A stretch of DNA of 64,000 nt from Marisa cornuarietis (taxonomy: Eukaryota; Mollusca; Gastropoda; Architaenioglossa; Ampullariidae), in assembly GCA_004794655.1 (NCBI GenBank), contig SMMW01000617.1:13081501-13145500 (forward strand). Direction: 5' to 3'. The position numbers and the translations under genes were made by a program. The notes beneath the pieces were generated by a model. It saw only the letters and a program-made list of their open reading frames with translations. It searched no databases and was not told the origin of the DNA. Below, piece after piece: positions 49,801 through 59,648 of the stretch (its first letter is position 1; each line of letters begins with the position of its first letter).

Positions 49801-50608
49801 TTAAGGCCTATTCTCACGCTGCAATAGACCGCACTTAGCAGGGTTAAGGCCTATTCTCACGCTGCAATAGACCGCACTTAGCAGGGTTAGCAGGCCCTGG
49901 TAGGACCTTTCCGAGTTTTGCACACGGCTGGGTGGGGGCTTTACATCAAGGTTTTCACGGATAGGACGCGATTCTATTTTCTTGCAGAGACTGACCTACA
50001 TCACATGGCTGTAGCCAATCGGAATGCTTGAACATAGTCGCCTCCCTTTTACCTCCAAATTAAGAAATGGCCGTGTGGTCAGAGGAAAGGTGTACGAGTA
50101 TGATTTGTATGTGGGAAAACTACCTGTGTCTGTTCGACACTGCCAATCCAGAGTATCTCAACCGAGATAAGGCCAAGAATGCCTGAATTGAAATTGCTCG
50201 TGCTCTGGGTAGCCTTGATCAAATATAAAAGTTCTTCAAACGTTGCAGACGACATTCGCAAAAAGCGTCTGCATTCTCTCGAGTCTTCCGAAGATATTTC
50301 TTTTAGAGGACATGAAAATAAGGCACCTAGGCGACTCCTTCGCGCTACCCACCCCTCACCCACATCTTTTTTTCTTCTTTTCTCTCTCCCTACTTCATCA
50401 GACAATGTTATTAACGTAGCAGCAGTAGCTTCCGAAAGTATCTGATTGTCTGCCATTTTGTCGACTACCCACAATGCCCTGCGTGGATGACGTCACCTAG
50501 CAGGACACTAACGAGTGGCCTTGCTACATGAGAGTAGAACGGTGCCTAGCAGGCAAAATCTTGCACGTGCAAACCCTGAAAACATTGCAGCGTGAGAATA
50601 GGCCTTTA
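49801..50608 (-). mobile_element. PIF/Harbinger transposon, internally deleted, with TTA target duplication
   Basis: Ends are inverted repeats AGGCCTATTCTCACGCTGCA, flanked by TTA at 49801-49803 and 50606-50608, the target duplication typical of PIF/Harbinger. The minus frame at 50079-50474 encodes RRFLRMSSATFEELLYLIKA, the N-terminal helix of Harbinger transposases, preceded by an acidic/basic stretch (SDEVGREKRRKKD). The DDE catalytic region is missing, so it is non-autonomous. The left 43 bases with TTA are present twice (49801-49843, 49844-49886). The flank 48880-49800 shows no gene. Confidence 0.8.
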
Positions 50609-51349
50609 TGGAAGGTTCGCGTTTAAATAGCAATCAGTAATAGGTTCAACGGGAAAGCAGCATAATTGTTTACCACACTGTATCGACCCCTTCATCTATT
50701 TGATAAGTACCTGCTAATACTGAAAACAGCGGCAGTCTTTACACGTGCACAAGTTACAAAGCTCACTGTGCGAGAACAGTAATAATTCTGATTCAATGTA
50801 TAGACGACTGTTAACGTTCAGACATGCGCATCGAAGTGAACAGTAGAAACTTCAAAACAAAACGACAAGCAGATAAAAAGACGCAACAGGTAAATTTACA
50901 GCCACTGAAGATCAAACGATCTCCTTATGAACATGAACACTGTTCGTGTATTCACAGCAGTCACCCATAGTTACCATGTAAATACTATCCTCACAGAGTC
51001 AGCAGCCCTCCTACATGTGCGGAATCGGCTGTCATCACACTTGCAGGAATGACCCTAAACTCTCACGACTATCATCCGCATCTTCACATGTAAGGCTTAT
51101 AGTACCAGCTGTCAGTAATAATTATAAAGAAACGTTTCTGTGTAACTTATTTTATTATGAAATGGTTAGGTCGTCATCATATTTTCTCTTGCTAGTCCAG
51201 CTATTATAAATATGTGATCGACTTATGTGAAGCTTACTGGTGATTTTTTTTAACGTATTCCAAACCAAAATGGCGTCTCTTGCTGTCTTGGCTACAGCAT
51301 ACTCCTTGATCTCAGTGCACAAACACTATACAAACTGAAACCCCTCCAT

Positions 51350-51811
51350 ATGCTTAGTTTGTTTGTTATCGTTATGCCGCGGTGGCCCACTATCACAATC
51401 AAGGCGTTAACTCTCTTTTCTTTGGTGAGTCAATGTCAATTTGGAAGTTCAGGATGCGTGAATGAAATACAAAAGAGTCTGTGTGGAAATATTGAAGAAA
51501 ACAATTCAGATACTGAAAAACAGCTCACACCACGAGTACGGTCTCTGGAAATAAACAATGTCTATCCACTGATGCTGGCATTGTTGTTGATAAGTAAAAT
51601 ACAGCATCTGCAGACCATCCACCAGTTACAGTCTGCAAAGTCATCATTTGAAAGAAAAGACCTAGGATACCATCGGATAGCAAATGATCACAGGTGGCAC
51701 AGTCACAGGCTTCCTATCACAGTCTTGACCCCAGGGTATCCTCAGAAACAGTGGGTTTATCTAGTGAAGGTCAAGCTCATCTTCACGCCACCTGGGTTTC
51801 CTAAAATCTAA
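51350..51811 (+). CDS. Uncharacterised single-exon ORF, 153 codons (low confidence)
   Basis: An uninterrupted plus-strand frame, long for this AT-balanced region and not built from a simple repeat. The N-terminus has a hydrophobic run (IKALTLFSLVSQCQF) after MPRWPTIT that could act as a signal peptide if the internal ATG at 51374 is the start. The middle is polar and acidic (NIEENNSDTEKQ) and there are two Cys (SSGCVNEIQKSLC). No family was recognised, no promoter or poly-A signal was assigned, and chance is possible. It lies between the Harbinger element and the last exon of gene C, on the opposite strand to gene C. Confidence 0.2.
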   Translation: MLSLFVIVMPRWPTITIKALTLFSLVSQCQFGSSGCVNEIQKSLCGNIEENNSDTEKQLTPRVRSLEINNVYPLMLALLLISKIQHLQTIHQLQSAKSSFERKDLGYHRIANDHRWHSHRLPITVLTPGYPQKQWVYLVKVKLIFTPPGFPKI

Positions 51812-51896
51812 AGTTCCCGGAGGCAGAGGTCCCACAATGCCCTGAGGTGTTGGTCAGCCGGGCCTGAGATGTAAACTAAAGCATTCTTTGACATCC

Positions 51897-53958
51897 TCAA
51901 GAATCCTGAAAAAAACGATATTAGAGAGAATTCACTGCTGGTGCTGCTAAAGATAATTATGCACAGCATAGTATTGATTAGATATAAACATATCTGTATG
52001 TTAGCAGGAACTGTAGAATGAAGTCAAAGGGTGATAGTCTGGATAGAAAACGGAACTTCTGTTACTATCAACTGCGTCGTAGCTGTGCTATACTTCGTCA
52101 AAGAGACTCTCGCTTGCGCGTTTGAGTGTGTGTGTGTGTGTGTGTGTGTTTAATCGCACTTAAAGTGCAGATAGATTTCATAATGGCACTCGCATGTGTC
52201 TCGGTATGGGTGTTTGTGCAAGCGCGTGGCAGAGCGCTAGAAGACTACAGCGAACAATGGGCATGAACGAGAGCTAAGGAAGGTTAAAGGTAAAGGTCGC
52301 ATTGTACGTTGTATGTAAAGACGGTGACCTGTAAGGAATAGATCGTTTCGCTCCGATTTTAATGAATTCAAAAAGAAAACATGTACGCTCGGGCTAGCCT
52401 TTAACATTGTCTAAAAGATATAACATATCCCCTGTTTGCTGACACTCCCTACACGTCTGTTCAACGGGGGTAATTGCGGGGCTACGAAGACTCTCTTGAC
52501 AGACAGACACACAAACCGAGAGACAGACAGACAGACAGACTGACAGACTGAGTGACAGACAGACGTCTGTAAACACAAATTTACCTCAGACGTATATGGC
52601 TTATCTTCCCCTGATTCTTGCATCGGATAATCTGAAATTTAAAAAAAAGCAAAAATTATCTACCGATGAAAAAAGAAACGATTAAACAAAAAAGAAACTT
52701 TTTAAAGAGGGAAAAGTAATGATTTAAATGAAAGGAGTTGGCGTTTTAAGCTAAGGCTGTGACATAATTTTATTTATTCTACACAATTGTATCGAAGTCG
52801 CGCGCTATTTATTCTGATCAAGAATTTGAAGGTTTCCACGCATTAAACTTTAAGAATGCAAGCTAATCCAATTTTATTTTTCCGAATACTCAATAGAATG
52901 ATAAGAATCTCCACAATGACATTTATTTTAAAGAATAAAGATCACTAATGGTGAATGGCTATGTTGATACCGAAGAAGCATTACACGTCGCTAAAAGTAG
53001 AGACACCCATCGTGCACTGCAACTTTTCACACGTCGCATTATAGTTCATAGCATTTTCAGTGGCTGTGTTTAGAAAATTCAGGAGAAACAGGAACGGATA
53101 TTTGAAGCTAACTGAGGTCAAATGTGGTTGGGTAACAATGTTTAAACGACAAATTTTTTCATAGACGTGGTTCAGATATGTGATAAGCCATCACATCCGG
53201 AAGAGGTGAAAGCAATACCAACACTTGGGGTGAAGATCACATGCTTGAGTAACTGTCCATGTCCAGAGTTTGTTGGTTTGGTTGGTTGGTTGGTTGGTTG
53301 GTTTTGCTTATTTAGTAGGAAAGTGCTTCCACCTTGAGGTGATTTCGCACTATTGGGGGAGGAAACCGGAGTACCTGGAGAAAACCAATGACCCCCAGCC
53401 CTGCGGACAGTTGTCACATACAGTGTCCCCAGGCGAGATCTGAACCCTGAGCTTCTCACAGCAGTGGTGACAAGCGAGTGTTTTAATCACTACACTACCG
53501 GGCACCCGCAATATCCAGGGTGAGTAGCCGACCCTGTAAAAGGTTCCACCACAGACTTTTATACTCTGAAGTCTGTGGGTGTCACATGCAGAGAAAGGGG
53601 TACGTCGAGAGGTGATCTTAACCCAGGACATATAACTCTTACCGTAAAGATAACCAGCTCGTACCATCAGAATCGCTCAGAAGTCGTTGATCGATCGATC
53701 GATCAATAGATAGATAGAAAGAATGTTGATAGACGAACGAACAGACAGATACAGGAGTCAAAGGAGAGGGAATAGTGTTACGTACCATACAAGCTCTCAC
53801 TGTTTCTGCTTTCGTAAGCACTGTCTCTGGTATTCTCTGAAGAAGAAGAAAAAAAAAGATGAAAACAGAAGGTGTCAATACCCGCATGGCTTTGTCAGCC
53901 ACTCAATTGCACCTCATTCTTAATTAATAAGTCCTTGTCTCTTAATTAATACGACAAG

Positions 53959-54010
<52 letters not shown>

Positions 54011-54442
54011 CACGAAGCAAAATGAAACACAAATGTAATGAAGTGTGTTTATAAATAATCGGGAAATCCAGTTATTATGGAAGGAATGCCCGACCTTTTT
54101 TGTTTCACGCTTCCGCCTTTACAAGACGTTGCACCATTTGGTGGTAAGCGACTCACCTCGACCTTTGCGGTGCCGGAAGAGACCTTGTCCTTCAAATGCG
54201 TGCATGAGCACCTCCCCCTTTAGCTTGTCGACCGCGCGTGAGAGTTCTTCCGCCGCTTCCCGCAGTGGCACATCTTGCGTCTGACCGTTGGTGCACGAGC
54301 AGGCGCCACCTCCTTTAACCTGAACTGTCGCTATTTTGATCGCATCTGTGATCTGGATGACTCGGCAGGTCATCTGGAGCAATTCTTTCTCAATCTGCTC
54401 AACGCTCGGGCAAAGCAAATTCTGGTCAGAACTACACGCCAT
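51897..54442 (-). CDS. Small helical protein, family member C (about 130 aa, four coding exons, unknown function)
   Basis: Exons, 5' to 3': 54157-54442, 53786-53836, 52585-52631 and a tentative last exon 51897-51905. The first three have exactly the lengths of gene B (286, 51, 47 nt) and the same phases. Donors CGAG/GTGAGT, TATG/GTACGT and GAG/GTAAAT and acceptors TTCTTCAG and ATTTCAG are good. Exon 1: EKELLQMTCRV, ATVQVKGG, CSC loop, VPLREAAEELS, KLKGEVLMHA, RKGR. Exon 2: ENTRDSAYESRNSESLYG. Exon 3: DYPMQESGEDKPYTSE. After a strong TTTTTTCAG acceptor the proposed last exon reads Asp-Ser-stop; its DNA still resembles gene B exon 4 but has about one extra base, so the tail looks frameshifted or cut short. 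Alternatively, exon 3 splices onward, for instance to the RING exon at 46.05-46.25 kb. A GACA microsatellite lies just 3' of exon 3. Function is unknown. Confidence 0.68.
52494..52565. repeat. (GACA)n microsatellite adjacent to gene C exon 3
   Basis: GACAGACAGACA-type repeats with GAGT interruptions end about 20 bases 3' of the exon 3 donor (52584), so they lie at the start of that intron as transcribed on the minus strand. Confidence 0.9.
53305..53512 (-). mobile_element. tRNA-derived SINE, family 1, best copy, in gene C intron 2
   Basis: Minus-strand head CCCGGTAGTGTAGTGATTAA (A box) and CTCAGGGTTCAGATCTCG (B box) at tRNA spacing. The body ends GGTGGAAGCACTTTCC, followed by a CCAA microsatellite (53276-53303). 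Sister copy at 7930-8140. Confidence 0.65.
53955..54006. repeat. (CG)/(CA)n microsatellite in gene C intron 1
   Basis: GCGCGCGC then about 22 CA units, between exons 1 and 2 of gene C. Confidence 0.9.
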
Positions 54443-55194
54443 TTTGTGGTTTCGTCCACGGAAGCTGCAGAGAGTGATCGAGTGTAAAATAAAAAAAAAA
54501 TGAAGAAATAAAAAGAATCGATACTAGTAAACTGCATCAGTCGTACTACAAATCTGTGTGCCGCTCCTCCTTAAGGGAGTGTAATTACACTGCAATAGTA
54601 CGTAAAGGTAAAACGATATAGTATATTGTATCAAAACTTCATATTCCTAAAGCACACTTTTCCGTTTGTGGCTGTGCAACGAAAGTACATTAATAATAAT
54701 AATCATGACTGTTTAGTACACACATACCCCCTCCTGATGGAGGAGATCATGGTGTGTACAAAGTGTCTACACACATACTACACACACAGACATGCTTACA
54801 CATGCCCAAATAAATTCACAAACCCAAACAAATTTTTACTTTTCATTTTTTTATCCTTTAAAAATCCACGAAAGGATTTTGTTGGACTTTTGTAAGCCTG
54901 AGCTGTTCACTAAGGTACACAACAATGTCGACGATCATATTTTGTTTATTGTATGAGTCAACATGGTCGAAGAATGCTATACATGTGTCAACAGCCGACA
55001 TCAAACTGAAAGTGGTCTACCCTCGCCTTGGGGTGAAGGTCACATGCATGCATAATTCTCCAAAATATTGTCTGTCCCGTCATGAACTCAGGTGTCCTCG
55101 TAATGGACATTCCCTCCTTGTTCCTAAACATTTACGTGATCAATATGATTCATAATATAAATTTATGTTGTTATGAAAAAAACTTAGAATTACT

Positions 55195-55260
55195 TATATT
55201 TGCACTTGCTTTGGCGGGCCGTATCAAATGATTTAGTGGGACGGAAGTTCTCCACCCCTG
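55195..55260 (-). mobile_element. hAT-type terminal inverted repeat remnant
   Basis: Minus strand CAGGGGTGGAGAACTTCCGT ... TACGGCCCGCC has the form CAGGGGTGG-x-AA-CTT ... CGGCCCGC seen at the ends of many animal hAT elements. No matching opposite end or transposase was identified. The rest of 54490-57490 contains no gene I can support (the 69-codon frame at 56117-56326 is unassigned); a TC/CA tract is at 55879-55935. Confidence 0.4.
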
Positions 55261-57492
55261 ATCTACGGGGACAGGTACACAGCTGGGTCAACTGGGGGAA
55301 CTACACTGTGTCATCCCAGCTGAACGCAGAAGACAAAGAACAAGAAAGAGAGGCAAGAAAAAGGACCAAGCTAAGAGCCAGGTGTCACCACGAAAAGAAT
55401 AATAGAGGAGAAATAATGTAAGAGATCTTCAGATCAATTACTTATTCGCCCCTTACTCCCAGTAATGGTCCATACTACTATCACCGTAAGGAAAACCAAT
55501 ATGGCCACCCGGGGTAGAAAAAGGCAGCTTCCCCCACCTACAGAGCAGTAGGTGAGAGGGCAAGGGACGAAGCATCATTCATTGTAAACAGATATAAACT
55601 GTCTCAACTTCACCATACTATATAATAGGTACAAACAGAAAGGAACTAAAGATTAGACAAAACAGAAAGATTATTACGTAAAGGTGTACAAAGGTACACA
55701 TAAGGGTGTCACTTAAAACCTGGGGAAGACTATGTGGGACTGACATCAGTACCCTGTAACATTTTTCAAGATATACTGTGCGTACTCGTAAGTATGCAAA
55801 TTAAAATATATTAAAAAATAAGTGAACACATTGTGTTTGACTATTATTTTCAAGTTTGGAGTAATCCAACCTTAATTACTCTCTCTCTCTCTCTCTCTCT
55901 CGCCCACTCTCTCTCTCTCTCACACACACACACAGACGACATTCGGCATCCTCACGATGCTCAGCTGTTCGGACACATGTTGCCTCAACATTGTCAGCTC
56001 AGCGTATGAAAAATGAAATAAAAGTAATGGGAAAGCAAACAGAACTTTAAAGATGCATACCAACCTGGTTTCCAAAATAAATTAAGGCGCTGGCGGTTCT
56101 GAAAAGTGCCTCGTAGATGTCTCGAGAATTTGATGCGGCAGGGGGATATCCAAGTAATCCCTCTACCGCGGAGGGCGGAATAAGATATACTGTCTTCGCT
56201 GAGAAGAGGAACTTCGATCCGTCGATGTCAGATCAGGAGAAGTCAAGCATATCTAGTTTAAAACTTATTCAAGCAGCAGTCTTCCACGATCACAAAAGAC
56301 AGAAGACCTGCTTTGTGGGGAGATGAAAACGTTGGGAAAGGCTTTCTGTCAGCCAGTTGGTATCCTCTCCATGTCACTGAGCTAGCTTTATCGGGAGATA
56401 CGCTTTCCTGAGACACAGAAAACTGCTCCCCGCAGTCTTCATTTCGCGTACTTCGAATAGGAAGTAAATTGGCTCACAAAAGTGACCAATGTAAATTGAC
56501 GTTTCAAAATGATCGCGCTTGCAACTTAAATGACAGAATATTGGTCACGTCATCTGCTTAGTCACTGAGCCACTCCAAAATTTTAGTGCATAGTACATAA
56601 CAGAAATCTCCGACCGAAATCTTTATTCGCTGATGTGTGTATGGTTAGCCTAGGGACGGGGTGACGTGAATGAGGGGTTATAGTAAAAGGTAGGCTAGTA
56701 TACTCACCCGACAAACTGGGGACCTCCACTTTTTATTATTACTGGCTGGTATTTTGAGGCTTTGTGGGAGTAGGAGGGGTTTTCCAAATTTTTTACGACT
56801 GATATAAAAACATTGACAAACTTGGTCACACGTTCTTCCACATTTGCCCGGCTAAGAGCGTTCAGATCTCACCATCGCCACACACGTGGTAGTTCGCCGT
56901 AAAGTAACTGCTGGACAAACCTGCTAATTTTCGGATACATGTACGCTGGTACCGCTGTCAGGTCACACGTTTATTCGCATCCTCTTCTTCCTTACTGCAA
57001 TTATGAACAACGATTCCTAGACTTTAGGGTCTTCGAAAGGACCTTCGATGACTATAATCGTTGCTTACTATAGAGCTTGCTTACGCTAACATTTCAGGCT
57101 TGAAGTCCTTGAAGTTTCACAATTCTTTGCATGCATAAAAGTTACTATACATTTCAGAAGGCTGCGTGGTGCTACACAGAATAATTATACTCTGACTGTT
57201 TAGCAGGTTTACCACTCGGCTAGATTCTCGAGCGCCGCCGAGTCCTTACAACTGTTTGTGGCTGCCACCTTAGCATAGAAATTCTTAAGTGGATGCACAC
57301 ATGCTACGTCATTGTTAAGTGGATGCTCACATCCTAAGTCACACGGAAAACACATATGAGTACATTACAAAACGTTACTTGGTCATATTTTTACATCTCC
57401 GTGTACCCTGAAAATGGAGTCTATCCAATGCAAGCCTATGCGTACATTTCTAATCATTATAGTTTATCAACACCCTTTTAGGCAATCGATCA

Positions 57493-58934
57493 GGGGCAAG
57501 TTGCACAGCACATTTCTAATTTTAAACACTTTTAGGTCATGAATCTATTTAGATAATCTACTTAAAGTACACACCAAAATTTTAGAATTTTTTAAAACTA
57601 AAACTGCTTTAATAAGTAAGATAAAGTTGTTTAAGTCTGACTTTCCGTCCTGTCAGCACAACTTTTTGTATGTTCTTGTGCAATGCATCTAAATAGCAGA
57701 GAAGACACTTTTTCCATGCTGTTTATTAAAAAATCAACACATATAAAAATTGTAAAAATTCAACCAATTTGTACAAGTATTTACAAAAAATCCCAAGTAT
57801 TCGCCTGTGTTCACCAATGGTTTGTTAAAACATGTACATTAAATACAAAGTTTTTCCCCGTCGGGTTTCGCTTGGTAACAAGGGGTTGTCGGTGGTCTTT
57901 GATCTTGTGGGCCGTTTCCCGTGGGTTCTTGTTTCTTTGTGACGTGGGTTTCCTTCCAAGATGCATGGGGTGTAGGGGAGTTCCCCCCCCCCTCTACCGT
58001 TATAAAGTAATAAAGGATGTGTTCTGTTGTCTCGTCTTCCTTGCAACAGAAGGAGCACATCTTGTGGTTAGTTATGTTTCTGAGGTGCAGGGTGTATGCG
58101 ACAGGAAGAACATCGTGTGCTATTTTGAAGGACGTGTTGGGGTCTACGTATTTGTTGTTTAACTGTTTGAAGGTATTTGCGAAATTTATTTGTGGAAAGG
58201 TCTGGAGCACTCTTGGGGGCTTGGTGCGCTTGGTTACAAGTGTTTGGTACAGGGTCTTTGCTCTCGTGTGTGCGTCCAGGGTGCTCTTGGGGTCTGCCGC
58301 GAGGAGGTTGTTGATGGCTGTGCGGCATGCCTGGTAGTAAGGGGGAACGTCTTCAGGGCTGTGTGGGTGCTTGTTCGTGAAAGGGTAGTTACTGAAAACC
58401 CTCCTCAGATCTAGCCCTAACCACAGGTGGCCAAAATGTGTCCAGTCCTGTTTGTCCTCTCGGAACAGCACTATCACTTGAGATAGGATGTGGCTTTCTA
58501 ATTTGGATGGGATGTTGAGCAGGCCTATCCCTCCTTGTCGGGGGTGCAGATAAAGGCTCCTGCGGTTTATTGGCTCGCAGCCGTTTTTCCACAGGAATTG
58601 GAAGATGGCTCTTTCTATGCTTTTGATGTAGTGAGCTGGTGGTGTTAGCACGGTTGTTAGGTACCACAGTTTGGCCAGGACTGTGGTATTTATAAGTTTG
58701 GCTTTTTCATACAGCGAGAGGTGCCGGAGTCTGGAGAGGTGAAGCTGCGCCGTGATTTTTCTTAGGACTGGGTGCGATGGCACCCCGTATATCTTTATGT
58801 TTTCTGTCCATGTGATGTCCGTGGGTTTGTCTTTTACCCCCCTGCATCTCCCCACGAGCATGCCTTTGGTTTTTCCAAAGTTAAGCTTGGCGGCAGAGAT
58901 TGTGCTTCCTTAGAACAGTTTTAAGTTTAGCCCC
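57493..58934. mobile_element. Palindromic MITE (GGGGC-AGTTGCAC), copy 2, interrupted by a LINE
   Basis: 57493-57712 matches the left and middle part of the 44117-44382 element (TTTCTAATTTTAAACACTTT, TTGTTTAAGTCTGACTTTCC, GTGCAATGCATC). After the inserted LINE, TTAGAACAGTTTTAAGTTTAG plus GCCCC at 58910-58934 is its right end, with the last ~18 bases of inverted repeat lost. Confidence 0.8.
57715..58908 (-). pseudogene. L1/Tx1-like LINE, C-terminal part, inserted in the MITE
   Basis: A single minus frame of about 340 codons is open from the insertion edge: LNFGKTKGMLVGRCRG, KIYGVPSHPVLRKITAQLHL, RHLSLYEKAKLINTTVLAKL, IFQFLWKNGCEPINRRSLYL and RQGGIGLLNIPSKL. It ends with the zf-RVT-type cysteine motif CSFCCKEDETTEHILYY. 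This is the C-terminus after the RT domain in L1/Tx1-class LINEs. The RT itself is missing (5' truncation). The open frame suggests a fairly recent insertion; a C9 run near 57986 marks a possible frameshift, after which the frame reads Pro/Lys-rich sequence. Confidence 0.8.
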
Positions 58935-59520
58935 AGATGTCTACATATATATTAAGCTCTTCCTATATATATATATATATACACACAGCTAGGACACGAA
59001 AATTACGAGTAAAAGTTTCATTTAATTTTAATTCAAGGCAGCAGTTACAGAAATTACAGCGGTCTAAAACACGAACACGCATACCATTTAAGGGAGGTAA
59101 CTTCTGTGCAACTTCCACACACGACTGACAACTCTGTTTTTTACATTGCAGATATTTGATCTAACGCATTAATCTGCATTAAATACAGATTCGTCATTTA
59201 TTCCAAAATACTGACATAAATATCAGTGACTGCAGTTTTCTTCCAAACACTGCACAGGACTTTTGATCTGCTTTCGCTAAGAACGTCTACGTATGTTATT
59301 CCGTAACCCTACAATCGTCCCATACTGCACGTACACTATATCATCTCCAGTAACTGTCGTGTAGGTGCGCGTATGCTCTGAAGTTTCTAAATATTATACT
59401 TCTCGATCTTTATACTGAAGCAAAATAATCACGACAATATATATATATATATTGTTTATCAAACTAAAATAACAGCGCTATATTTTTGACCAATCGAGGT
59501 TTGAGGTTACTATTCACAAC

Positions 59521-59553
59521 ATGGCGGACTTCGATTACTCAGTGGAAGAGTAA
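59521..59553 (+). promoter_or_regulatory. Upstream ORF and promoter-proximal sequence of APPL1
   Basis: A 10-codon ORF (MADFDYSVEE, stop TAA) begins about 130 bases before the APPL1 start, in the sequence ACAACATGGCGGAC, which resembles the YY1-type AANATGGCGG element often found near animal transcription starts. A CCAAT box lies about 30 bases upstream (59490). If transcription starts upstream of 59521, ribosomes would meet this uORF first. The transcription start is not visible. Confidence 0.45.
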
Positions 59554-59648
59554 GGCTGGCAGTTTCCACGTTAGTTTGATATTTGTTTAAATAATTAAAT
59601 TAGATTTCTGTGAGTAGAAGTTGTCAGAAAACCTGAGACAGCATCGTC

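Noticed and set aside
54925..55155. 76-codon plus frame (contains HELRCPRNGHSLLVPKHLRD)
   Set aside because: Part of it (CTTGGGGTGAAGGTCACATG) recurs at about 53225, so it looks like dispersed-repeat sequence; no domain assigned.
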